Of a stretch of DNA of 64,000 nt, positions 52,381 to 63,301 are shown one piece after another (the stretch's first letter is position 1; the number at the start of each line of letters is the position of its first letter). Under the pieces are notes generated by a model. It saw only the letters and a program-made list of their open reading frames with translations, was not told where the DNA came from and made no database searches. A program made the position numbers and the translations under genes. This stretch comes from Narthecium ossifragum (taxonomy: Eukaryota; Streptophyta; Magnoliopsida; Dioscoreales; Nartheciaceae): positions 21,442,492-21,506,491 of the forward strand of contig OY986971.1 in NCBI GenBank assembly GCA_963920575.1, read 5' to 3'.

Positions 52381-55250
52381 TGATAAGTCACTAATTATTC
52401 ATAATTAAACCCCTTAAATTACCTTTGTTAGGCCTAGAGTAGTTGTATTTAATAGTTTGTTAGTTGATTTCAGGTTTAATCGTGATTTGAGAAGAAATAT
52501 AAGAATTTCAAATAAAAGGATGAATTTATGTGATAAAGACTGCTCCGCTGCCTGTCTGGGGAATATTCTCTATAAATTATGTATAAATCCAAATATTCTG
52601 GAACTTTAGTATGTGGTAGAAGACTTTCAGTGCTACAACTTTAATGTTAGACATTGTGCGAGGCGCCTGATGGATTAATACCAGTTTTGAAGAAGATAAA
52701 GATATATAGCTGCTGGAAAACTGGTTCGTCGATGCTCAGGAGAATATTCTCCAAATATTTCAGATAAGTAAAAATAATGTCAAATCTTCGAGATAGGACA
52801 GAAGGCTTCCTGATCTACATCTTTCATGTTAAGTACATTTCCACATTCTGGACGGGTTGAACCCAGTTTTGACCGGAAGAGGCTGTCAGAATTAAACCAG
52901 GAAATCCGAGTTGCACTAGAGGTTCAACTCAACCCATAACCCTAATTCCGGGGTATTGGCTGGCCGAAAATAAGCATTTTTTAGACAATCTTTGGAGGAG
53001 AAAGAAGAAGACGGAGAGGATGTGGATGGTGACAGCTGCCTATTCCAACCCGATGGCTTTCATCCAAAAGATGAGTTGCTAATTATTGTACTTAGGATTA
53101 TTCATGAAATCCTAGTGTAGTTTTGATTTTTCTTAAGTTGGATTCTTGTGAACTTCTCGATGCATGATCTCATGAATATGGTTTTATTGTTAATAGAGTT
53201 GAAGGAACAGAGTTCCCTTGACGTACTTTCAGTCCTACATGATTTCTGTGATTGATTGTAGAGATCTATGAGATGGTTTTCATGAAGTTATTGGTTTGCC
53301 TTTGAGATAAGCTATGCTACGCGAAGATAGGTTGTGCCAAGTGATCGCTTACAAACATCGTCGTTAAAACGTTGCAAACTCAATCAAATATTAAATTTAT
53401 AATCCTTATTCAATCACTAAACTACTAGGTAGAAATAGCGGTGAAGTCGGGAGTCGATCCACAGGGAAAACGTTGGAAATCAAAATCAATTCTCAAAACC
53501 CTAAAACTAAGGAAAAGAATCAAAGATAGAATAGAGTTATCTAAACTAATAAATAAAAGAGATAAAAGGTTGATCAATTTGAATCATTGGATAAGTGACT
53601 TAGGAATTACTCAATCCGCCCTAGTTTCGCCTTCAATCTTCTCTAGTTATCCTCTTGTTCCCTTCTCTCAACATTATGGATCATATGGCTACAAGCTCAC
53701 ATGAATCCCTAAAAGAAAGTTAATGTTCCCAACGGCATAACCTATCTTTGCTTGGCATAGATTGTCTTTGGTCCTACAATTACATTAAATTATACTACTC
53801 CTAATGACCTTGGCACAACCTATCTTCGCGTAGCATAGCTTATCTCAAAAGCAAACCAATACCTTCATGAAAACCATCTCATAAATCTCTACAATCAATC
53901 ACAGAAATCATGTAGGACTGAAAGTACGTCAAGGAAACTCTGTTCATTCAACTCTATTAACGATAAAACCATATTCATGAGATCATGTATTGAGAAGTTC
54001 ACAAGAATCCAACTAAAGAAAAACCAAAACTACACTAGGGTTTCATGAATAATCGTAAGTATAAGAATTAGCAACTCATCTTTTGGATGAAAGCCATCGG
54101 GTTGGAGTAGGAAGCTGTCACCATTTATATCCTCTCCTTCTTCTTCTTCCTCCTCCAAAGATTATCAAAAAGATGAGAAATTCGGTAGAAAAAGGCCTTT
54201 TAAATAGAGAAACCCTAAACTTGGACTTAAGAGTCCTATCTAGACTTAAACTTTGACTTTCCTCTTTCGTATTTCAACTCCTATTCAGGATTCCGACTTT
54301 AACTCAATTCTGGCGCTAATTGGCTTGGAATCTGAGAATATCTTCAACAGGAAAGTTTTAGATCTTCAAGTCTTCTGTCATATCCCGAAGATTTTATAAT
54401 ATTTAGACTTATAATATTTGAGGAATATTCTTCCGAACATCGACGGACCAGTTTCCAGCAGCTGTATATCTTCATAGTCTTCAAAATGGATATTAATCTG
54501 TATGGAATCTCGCCAAGTGTCCAACATGAAAGTTGTTTATCTCTGAGTATTCTACTACATCTCAAAGTTTCAGAATATTTGGACCTTTATAAAATATTTG
54601 ACGAATATATTACTGACGATCGACGAAGCAGTTTCTTTAGTCATTTTAGCTGAATTTCTTGCATTTCTTCTCAACGCATGATTAAACCTGAAATCAACTA
54701 ACAAGCTATCAAATACAACTACTCTAGACATAACAAAGCTAAGTGAAGGGGTTGAATCATGAACATTTAGTGACTTATCACAAAGGTCATTAGGAGTAGT
54801 ATAATTTAAGGCAATCGTAGGACCAAAGACAATCTATACCAAGCAAAGATAGGTTATGCCGTTGGGAACATTAACTTTATTTTAGGGATTCATGTGAACT
54901 TGTAGCCATATGATCCATAATGTTGAGAGAAGGGAACAGGATGATAACTAGAGAAGACTAATAATGAAACTAGGGTGGATTGAGTAGTTCCTAAGTAACT
55001 ACTCCATTGATTCAAATTGATCAACCTTTTGTCTCTTTTATTTATTAGTTTAGATAACTTTATTCTATCTTTGATTCTTTTCCTTAGTTTTAGGGTTTCG
55101 AGATTTGATTTCAGTTTCCAACGTTTTCCCTGTGGATCGACTCCCGACTTCACCACTATTTCTACCTAGTAGTGTAGTGATTGAATAAGGATTATAAATT
55201 TATATTTGATTGAGTTTGCAACGTTTTAACGACACGTTCGCGAGCGATCA
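52381..55250 (+). repeat. solo LTR (Athila/Tat-like), TSD CTCTC, split by inverted solo LTR
   Basis: The left part 52,381-53,341 starts TGATAAGTCACTAA; the right part 54,786-55,250 ends CGAGCGATCA. The 5-bp duplication CTCTC flanks it (52,376-52,380 and 55,251-55,255). The two parts join as a continuous LTR of about 1,426 bp when the nested copy is removed. The right part contains CCCTGTGGATCGACTCCCGA, the conserved near-end block of this LTR type. No internal region remains. Confidence 0.88.
53342..54780 (-). repeat. nested solo LTR of the same family, inverted
   Basis: On the minus strand it runs from TGATAAGTCACTAA (54,780) to AAGCGATCA (53,342), 1,439 bp. It is flanked by CCAAG (53,337-53,341) and CAAAG (54,781-54,785), an imperfect 5-bp duplication. 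It sits inside the plus-oriented solo LTR, giving nearly complementary copies in opposite orientation. Confidence 0.85.
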
Positions 55251-55270
55251 CTCTCCTCTACAACCCCCCT

Positions 55271-57648
55271 TGTGAGAACCCGTTCCTCTAACCTGGCTCG
55301 ACCGTGTGGGTCGAGGGCCGTTCCCTATTGGTTTGCTTTCATGTCGGGGGCGATCACGTCGATCGTGTTGCTATTGTGACCCAGGGGAAATTTGGTAAAC
55401 TAGGGCCTAGTGATCGATTTCGTACCCACATAGCGCACACACGGCCTTGGATTGATGCATGTGAATGATTAGGACCTTAAGGGTGCCTCCAACCGGAAGA
55501 TTGAAGCTCGATCGAAAAAGATCCAATCGGACGGCAGAGATCAAATATTGATCTCAATAAATACCCTGACCTTCTCTCTCTTTCCTTTCTCTTTCCTTCT
55601 TCTCCTGTCGTTGTCTCTCTCTCTCTCCTGCCGGCTATGCTAGGGTTTCATATCGTGATCTTCGAGGAGCAGATCTTGGTGATCAGACATATAGAATACG
55701 TGGAGGAGCTACCCTGCTTGCTCAAGTAGGTGTTTCTACCCCAATCGGGTGGTCGGGTTTACCTAGGAGAGGTTTATTGTGCTTTCAATATTGTTGTGCA
55801 TATTAGAGTGTTTCTACGTGACGATTTCATATTTTATCGGACGATTCACGTTTAATCGCTGGTTTTGTCGATTTTAAAGGTTAAAATCTTGCTTTCTTCG
55901 TACCAATAGTTTCCCCACTATTTATTACACATACCAGGAAAGTTTCATCGAGTTCTGATGAGCTTTCATAGATCAAATCCAAGAGGTCGGATTTCTGGTA
56001 CTGTTCTTGGGAACTGTTCACCAGGCTTGACGGTTGACCGTCGGATCGACTATCAGGTGTTTGCACGTTTAATTCTGGCCCCACGGTCGACCGTCGCATC
56101 GACCGCGAGGCTCTGTCTCACTTTTGGCTTCCCAGAGTCGATGTCCCGATTGACCGTGACTCCTTACCCTTTTTCCCACCTGGCCTCATGGTCGACCGTC
56201 GCATCGACCGTGAGGCTCTGTCTCATTTTTGGCTTCCCAGGGCCGATGTCCCGATCGACCGTGACCAGTCCCCTTATGTTTTTCCCCAACTTGTCTCACG
56301 GTCGACCGTCACATCAACCGTGGCCTCACGGTCGACCGTCGCATCGACCGTGAGCTCTCGAACAGTGTTTTCTGGCTTCATTTGATAGGTTTTCGTTCAT
56401 GATAGATACCCAATCATGTTATAAAGCATGCGTGTTGTTATCACAAGGTTTTCAACGGATTTTGATTTGTATTGGGGATTGGATCGTAGGTTTACCTTTT
56501 TGATGAATTTATGGTTTATCTTGCATTTAAATACCTAGTTGGATGGTAAACTTAAATGTTTCTTGCTTGCTAAGCCGTTTACTAGCTTTGAGTGCTAGCT
56601 TACGTTGTATTGTGGAACCTTAGCCCGTTGCCGGCGTGTGCCAAGGGCTATTGTATAACTATTGAACTCATAATTGTTGTTGTGACATATAGTGACATCT
56701 AAATTAGATATTTGTATAGGTTCATGCACTGTATGCATTAGAGGCATTTCAGGTTAGGCGGGGTGATGGATAAATCACCGATCTGAGGCTCTCGGGTAGC
56801 TCGGATCTAGCCTTAGGATCGTGATTGGGTAGCAAGGTTTAGGGAGTGCTTGTACTATTGGAATCTTCAGGTTATCGAGGATATGGTTTAGTCGGCTATA
56901 GTATGTTGTACTCAGGGTTTAGAAGTCATGACGCTTCTCCAAAGCCAAGTGCTAAGGATGGTTGTCGATGTCCCTGACGTTGTTCCCAGGCAGTGGTTTC
57001 CTGCTGGGTAAGGGCAATCCTACTAGTTCTGGTTCTTGTTCCTCCCAGCGTGTTGGTTGATGTTTCCAACGTGGTCGGTTGAGAAGAGTAGGATCCCTTG
57101 GGGAGTCGATAGGAGTTATGGGACCCTGTGGTATCCTTCAGACTTAGGCTGAGAAACAACACAATTGTTGTTTTCCACCCTTCAGTGTGCCGTAGAGTAA
57201 ATCCTTACTGAGCTTGTCGCTCACTTCTACCTGGGCTGTGTTTTACAGGTGTAGGCGCCAGTTCTTCTTTAGTAGAACCAGTTGGATCGGCTTTTAGCGG
57301 GTGTGACGACTTCTAGAGGTACTTGAGGTTGTTGTGGGAGATCAGTTGTACTTTTAATAGATTATTTATATGTTGTAGACATCCTTCGAGGATTTTGAGT
57401 TAATTCTATAATATTTCCCTTTGAAGAAGTTTTGAAAAAAATTTGTACCGGATGTCTAAATAGTGCAACTTGGTGTTAATTTAATAGAATCTTATTTCTG
57501 TTAGTCTTGAATTACAACTTTATCCATGGAAATCAATTTGTTCAAATTATCTCTGCTTTTTGCATTATATCGCGCCAGATTGGATGTGAATAGTAGTAGG
57601 AATCTTCACGCCTCGGTCTGGATGGGTTTTCTGGATCAGGGCATGACA
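55271..57648 (+). repeat. solo LTR, Tekay/Del-like, TSD CCCCT
   Basis: It begins TGTGAGAACCCGTTCC and ends GGGCATGACA, flanked by CCCCT (55,266-55,270 and 57,649-57,653). The length, 2,378 bp, is close to that of the solo LTR at 7,571. AATAAATA (55,556) is at the TATA position, donor-like CAA/GTAGGT at 55,726, hairpin array at 56,025-56,354 and acceptor-like TTTTACAG/G at 57,248. It lies only 20 bases from the preceding solo LTR. Confidence 0.92.
56025..56354. repeat. GGTCGACC hairpin array in second solo LTR
   Basis: Several units of the form CACGGTCGACCGTCGCATCGACCGTG occur. 56,325-56,354 has a perfect 11-bp stem (CTCACGGTCGA) with an 8-base loop. The core motif is the same as in the solo LTR at 7,571 and different from GATCGATC of the full-length element. 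Confidence 0.9.
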
Positions 57649-57653
57649 CCCCT

Positions 57654-58310
57654 CTTCTTCACCCTCTAGCGCCGCCAGACGCTGGCAACCAGTGGTTAAG
57701 AGCGGGCCGGTCCACCCTCGTCAGATCTCCTCTAGTCTCCCCCACTCGCCTACGCCTACCCTAGCTGCCACCTCCAATCTATCCTCCACCAATCTAGCAC
57801 CCTCAAGTTACCCACGACCCTTTCCACGTGACTCCAAGGCCGAACGCTGCCGACAGCTGTCCTTCTCCATCACGGCGACCTCAGCCGGCCAGCAACCCAT
57901 CTTCTTCGCCAAGGAGATCGGTTTGGGTTGGTTTCTTCAATTTAAAACCGAAAGGGTTTGGTCGGTTCTTTAAGAGAATTCACCATCCGGTACGGTTCAG
58001 TTTTTTTTTCTATTAAAATAATTTCGATATTTTAGTTTTGGATCGAGCACTGAACTAAACATCGAAATGCTCACCCTTCCTATGCCAACATGTCAAGTAC
58101 CATAAAAAAATAGATAATTGGCGTTTAGTCCATTCAGATGGAAATATTTAGCCTCGGGTTTGGATAGCTTTTTGTTAAAGCATTTACTACATGGTCATTC
58201 TATTATGGTTAGTTTTGGCTTTTTAGGACTAAAATGCCCTTCATCCCCTCCGTCCCCCACTACTCTTTCCGACTCCTGCTTTCACCATTTCCATTGTACC
58301 TACACGTCCA
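57654..58310. other. target-site sequence, no recognised gene
   Basis: 57,654-57,950 is C-rich with a plus-strand open frame (57,692-57,973) that is not recognisable. 58,070-58,110 shares CTCACCCTTCCTA.GCCAA with 12,590. Nothing else was identified. Confidence 0.4.
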
Positions 58311-58319
58311 CCTTCTAAA

Positions 58320-58660
58320 GAAGCCTCTCCACCGCTCGGTTGTTGTCGTACAAGAAAATGGAGTGAAGAGATGAGGCGTTGAAGAGCTGGGCGGGAATGG
58401 AGCCCGTGGAGGTTAAGTCGGCAGAGCGACATGAGCGACCCGAGCTCGGACGGGATGTAGTCGGAGAGGTTCTTCCCGGACACGACAAGCCCCACCATAC
58501 GTGGGGTCGCCGCGGCACCACGAGCATAGATGTTAGAGAAGGAGACGCCCGGCCAGCAGCATGGATCGGCATCGGACTCGTCCCATGCAGCGAGGGCGGT
58601 GGAGGGGTCGGCGACGCCTGACGAGAGGGTGACAGAGGATGGGAGGGCGGCGAAGGAGCA
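58320..58660 (-). pseudogene. LRR receptor-like kinase (ZAR1-type) N-terminal fragment
   Basis: On the minus strand: DPSTALAAWDESDADPCCWP (the LRRNT-2 cap with its Cys and Trp), then PRMVGLVVSGKNLSDYIPSE, LGSLMSLCRLNLHG, and after a one-base frame change GSIPAQLFNASSLHSIFLYD. The wording 'SGKNL.GYIPSELG.L..LRRLNLH..GSIP.QLFNA.SLHS.FLY.N' is typical of plant ZAR1-like LRR kinases. About two repeats are present; the rest of the ectodomain, membrane segment and kinase are absent. Part of one repeat is deleted between LNLHG and GSIP. It is a gene fragment, not a functional receptor. Confidence 0.8.
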
Positions 58661-58689
58661 CGGCGGGGTACGACGGGAGGGTGGAGAGT

Positions 58690-59633
58690 AATTTGTGGAA
58701 AATAACTTTGGTGGAAAGTAATTTGTGGAAATGTTTCCTATTTTTCTGCATTTTCCACTTATTTTATCCTATTTTTTTTTCTTATTTTCACTATTGTTTC
58801 CAATTTTCCTGAATGTTTTTCATATACCATTCTATTTTTCTTCATTTTCCCTTGTTTTCTCTTTCCCCGTTAATTTCTCCCTGCACCATTTTTTGTTTTA
58901 TTTTTTCCGACGGCTTAGAGTCGCTGGAGCATGATCGTCGGCGAAGCGGGACGATCGGCGGTTGGGGAGATCGGAGGAGAGGTCGATCGGGCGTGGGGAG
59001 TCGATCCAACGGCTTGGATCGTACTGTTTACCGGCGGTTTAGGTGAATCCAAGGTTGCTCGTCGGTGGGTCTTGAGGATGCCGGAGGTCTTGGATCTAGC
59101 CGGAGGTGGCGGAGGAGCTCGTGAAGGTTGGCGAAGGAGCTCGGGGAGGTGACGGAGAAGATGAGGGCGGCGGAGGAGCTCGGGGTGGCAGAGGAGATGA
59201 GGGCGACGGAGGAGCTCGGGGTGGCGGAGGAGATCGTCGTCTAAGTATCATGGCGCAAATCCCCTTGGCCGCCTTGGTAGCTACTGGACTCGTCGGGGCT
59301 CGCCGTAGTCGGTAGAGGAGGGCTCGCCGTAGCTCGGTAGAGGGGGGGTGCTGGAAGCGACGGGGAAGAAGGATGCAATGGTGGAGCATGGAGTTAGCTC
59401 CGGCGAGGTCATGGCCGTGGGTCGCCAGCGGTGTGGATGAGGGGGGGATCACGAAGGGGAGGAGAAGAGAGAGTTGCGTGGGTTGATGACGTAGACGGTA
59501 GGATTAGGTGATGGGTTTGATCCGACGGAGGTCTTCACCGGAGGTCGCTGAAGGTCACGTTCATCGGAGGTCTTTGCAGGAGGCAGCCATGGCTATGAGG
59601 TGATGAGGGCGGCGGAGGAGCTCGGGGTGGCGG
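58690..59633. repeat. T-rich then GC-rich low-complexity region up to assembly gap
   Basis: 58,730-58,920 is T-rich. From 59,100 a GGCGGAGGAGCTCGGGGTGG unit repeats irregularly (59,105-59,235), and it reappears at 59,610-59,633 immediately before the gap. Open frames here are Pro/Ser or Gly/Glu-rich repeats with no family. Confidence 0.7.
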
Positions 59634-59833
59634 NNNNNNNNNNNNNNNNNNNNNNNNNNNNNNNNNNNNNNNNNNNNNNNNNNNNNNNNNNNNNNNNNNN
59701 NNNNNNNNNNNNNNNNNNNNNNNNNNNNNNNNNNNNNNNNNNNNNNNNNNNNNNNNNNNNNNNNNNNNNNNNNNNNNNNNNNNNNNNNNNNNNNNNNNNN
59801 NNNNNNNNNNNNNNNNNNNNNNNNNNNNNNNNN
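59634..59833. other. assembly gap of 200 N
   Basis: Exactly 200 undetermined bases, likely a fixed-size placeholder. It begins inside a GC-rich repeat and ends inside the chromovirus 3' LTR. Confidence 0.98.
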
Positions 59834-60172
59834 TGATCAAACCCTAATCCAAGTATTAAACCCGGAATAAAAGAAAATCCTACTCAAAATAGGAAAGTTG
59901 CCAAAAATAGAAAAAAATAAAACTGCATAAAAAGGAAAGTTTTCACTAAAACTGAGATTTTAGACCAAAGGAAAAGAAATTTGACGATTTGATGAGAAGT
60001 CATGGAGAGATCAATGATCTCCGATGATTAATGACGGGCTCGTCGACCCGGTCGTTTCGACTGGTCGCACGCCCCGATCGGACACCCGGATCAAAAGTTA
60101 TGGCTATCCAAAGATCTGCTCGGGAGCTGCTCCGGATCGGACTCAGTCAGGTCCGCCCTTGGTCCTGCATCA
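59834..60172 (-). repeat. 3' LTR of chromovirus copy 2 (truncated by gap)
   Basis: The minus strand starts TGATGCAGGACCAAGG at 60,172 right after the polypurine tract. 339 of about 562 bases are visible. Confidence 0.85.
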
Positions 60173-60185
60173 TCCTCCCCTGGTT

Positions 60186-63100
60186 GGAAAGGACTCGTCC
60201 TCGAGTCTGAACCATCTAGAACCCCTCTATATGGAACCAGATGCTTCACATTGAAGTATCTGAAAGCTGCAAGTGAGGTGGAAGTCGGACTCGGTAGGCA
60301 TTATCATTAAACTTCTGGAGGACTTTACAGGGCCCGATCTTTCTGTCTCCCAGCTTGGAATATTCTCCTACTAGCAGCCTCTCTTTGGTCAAGACGACCC
60401 ACACTTCATCCCCGACGTCGAAAGAGACCCGGCGTCGATGCTGATCCGCATCAATTTTATACCTGGCATTAGTGACTTCCAGTTGAGACTTGACCTGATC
60501 CTGAATGGTGTGGAGATGCTCGATCAAGTCCTCAGCTCTCAGGTTGGTTCGACCAGGCTTGGAAATTGGAACCAGATCCAACACCCCCATAAGATTAGAA
60601 CCATAGACAATTTCAAAAGGACTCAGGCCGGTCGAACGATTTTTGGACCGATTGAAGGCGAATTCAGCTTGACTCAAAGCTGCATCCCACATCTTTGGTC
60701 GGCTTCCTGCGAGGCTCCTCAGGAGGTTGTCGAGGCTTCTGTTGACGACCTCTGTCTGGCCATCAGTCTAGGGATGATAGGCACTGCTGAAGCTCAATTT
60801 GGTACCCAGCTTCTGCCACAAACACTTCCAGAAGTTGCTCATGAACTTGACGTCGCGATCAGAGGTGATCGACCTGGGAATCCCATGTAACCGCACCACC
60901 TCCTGGAAATATAGGTGAGCGATCCGCGCGGCATCCATCGTCTTCCGACAGGCTATAAAATGAGCCGTCTTCAAAAACCTGTCGATTACAACAAAGATGG
61001 AATCCATACCGCGAGCTGTACGAGACAGCTTAGGACGAAGTCCATGCTGACGTCAATCCACGGCGCATCAGGGACAGGGAGAGGCAGGTAGAGTCCTGCG
61101 TTGGTGGCTGATCCCCCAGATAGTTGGCAGATATGGCACTGCTCCACGTATCTGGCTACGTCCCCGGGCAACTTTGGCCAATAGTAATCACGAGCCACAA
61201 GAGCCATAGTCTTATCTCGCCCAAAGTGACCCTCGTGGTGCAGCTCCTGCAGAATCTGGCCTCGTAGGGAGCAGTCTGGCACACAAAGACGTAGTCCCCG
61301 GAATAGGAAGTCATCTTGCAAACTGAAGACCGATCGCTGCCCCTTCTTGACCTCAGCATAAACGGTGCCAAAGGAAGGATCATCCGGATAGAGATCCTTG
61401 AAGACTTCAAACCCCACGACTTGTGCCTGCAAGGTTGTCAGTAGGTTGGCGCGCCGACTCAGTGCATCAGCGACCCGGTTCTGCGTGTCCGCCAGGTGCC
61501 GGAGGGAGAAAGTGAACTCCTGCAGGTATGCAACCCACTTTGCGTGTCGCCGGTTGAGCTTGAGAGCCTCATGATCGGTGTGCAGCACAAACTCCCGTTG
61601 CACCAAATAGTGCCTCCAATGTTTCAAGGACTGCACAATAGCGTAGAATTCCAGATCATAAGTAGAATAGTTTTTTGTGGCACCTGATAATTTCTCGCTG
61701 AAGTATGCGACTGGCCATCCTCCTTGGCTGAGCACACCGCCGATGCTGACTCCCGACGCATCGCAGTTGACTGCGAAGATCTTTTCGAAATCTGGCAGTG
61801 CTAGAACTAGCGCCTCCGAGATCCTCTGCTTCACCAGTTGAAAGCTCTCTTCCGCTTCTTTGGTCTATTGAAAATTCCGCCCTTTAAGACACTCGGTGAT
61901 AGGGGCTGTCAACGAACTCAAGTTGTAGATGAAGCGCTGGTACAAGGAGGCAAGTCCATGGAAGCTGCGGACATCGTGTAGGCTCCGCGGTGAGGGCCAA
62001 CTTCGGATTGCCTCCACCTTGCTGGAATCCGCGCTAATGCCACCTGAAGAGACAATATAACCAAGGAAACATACCCGGTCAGTTAGAAAGGTGCACTTTT
62101 TCCTGTTGGCGAACAGCCGCTCCTGCCACAACGCCTCGAGGACAGCCCGCAGATGCTTCAAGTGCTCCTCCTCAGAAGAGCTGTACACCAAGATGTCATC
62201 GAAATAGACGACGACAAAACGGCCCATGAACGGCCTCAGGACTTGGTGCATGAACCTCATGAAAGTGCTGGGCGCGTTGGACAGACCGAAAGGCATCACC
62301 ATCCACTCGTATAATCCATCCTGAGTCTTGAAGGCGGTCTTCCACTCGTCCCCCGGCCGAATGCGAATCTGGTGATATCCGCTCTTGAGATCTATTTTTG
62401 AAAATAGCTTGGAACCCGCCAGTTGGTCGAGCATATCATCCAGCCTTGGTATGGGAAATCTGTACTTGATGGTTATCCGATTGATAGCTCTACTGTCGAT
62501 GAACATCCTCCAGGAACCATCCTTCTTGGGTACTAAGAGGGCAGGTACGACACATGGGCTGATGCCCTCCCGTACATAGCCTTTCTCCATCAGTTCCGCT
62601 ACTTGCCTCCTCAGCTCCTCGATCTCCTTCGGACTCATCCGGTACGCTGGTCGATTGGGTAGGCTGGCTCCAGGAGTCAAGTCTATCTAATGCTAGATAT
62701 TCCACAGTGGTGGCAGTCCCAGGGGCAGCTCCTCAGGTAGCAGGTCAGCGAACTCTGCCAGGAGGGGTCTCACGGGTTCGGGAACTTCCACATCCGTCTC
62801 TGGTTTGCCTGGCAGCAGCGCGTAGATGACCGGCTGCTCCTTCACCTCCTCCAGGAACTGTGAACGTGACAGCATAGTCACAGCGTGACCTTCCTTGGGC
62901 TTGGGCCGCGGCTCCTCCCGTCTTGGCGCTAAGGTCAGTCGCTTCTCCTTGATTCGCAAGGAGTAGGTGTTCCTCCGACCGTCGTGGACGACAAAACGGT
63001 CATATTGCCATGGACGCCCCAGCAATAGGGGGCAAGCATCCATGGTCACCACATCACACCATACACTATCCTGATAGTTGGACCCAATGGAAAAGGAAAC

Positions 63101-63301
63101 CAGGCAGCGTTTATCAACTTTTACCTCACTGCCGCGCTTGAGCCACGATAGCCAGTACGGAACTGGATGGGCTTCCATTGCCAGTTGTAGCTTGGTCACC
63201 GCTTCCTCCGCGATGATGTTCTCATAGCTTCCACTGTCCTCGATCATCTTGCAGACTCGCCCGCCGATGGTGCACGTGGTTTGGAAGATGTTGCTCCGCA
63301 T
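60186..63301 (-). pseudogene. pol of chromovirus copy 2
   Basis: Protease: KMIEDSGSYENIIAEE (catalytic DSG, 63,240). RT: 62,680-61,865 with [32 protein letters not shown] and [10 protein letters not shown]. RNase H: 61,834 onward with VNCDASGVSIGG and the tail RVADALSRRA. Integrase: zinc ligands [36 protein letters not shown], then FNRSKNRSTGLSPFEIVYG (60,650) and a C-terminus whose last part (FNVKHLVPYRGVL, DGSDSRTSPFQ) is in another frame because of a one-base shift near 60,252. Frameshifts at about 61,000, 60,730 and 61,850 and near 62,690 interrupt an otherwise complete enzyme set; the catalytic residues I can see are present. Confidence 0.9.

Noticed and set aside
57654..57973. Host coding exon downstream of the solo LTR
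   Set aside because: Open frame of 93 codons without recognisable motif, in C-rich sequence; not supportable as a gene.
59096..59452. Minus-strand open frame with Pro/Ser repeats
   Set aside because: Encoded by the GGCGGAGGAGCTCGGGG repeat; repetitive composition explains its openness.
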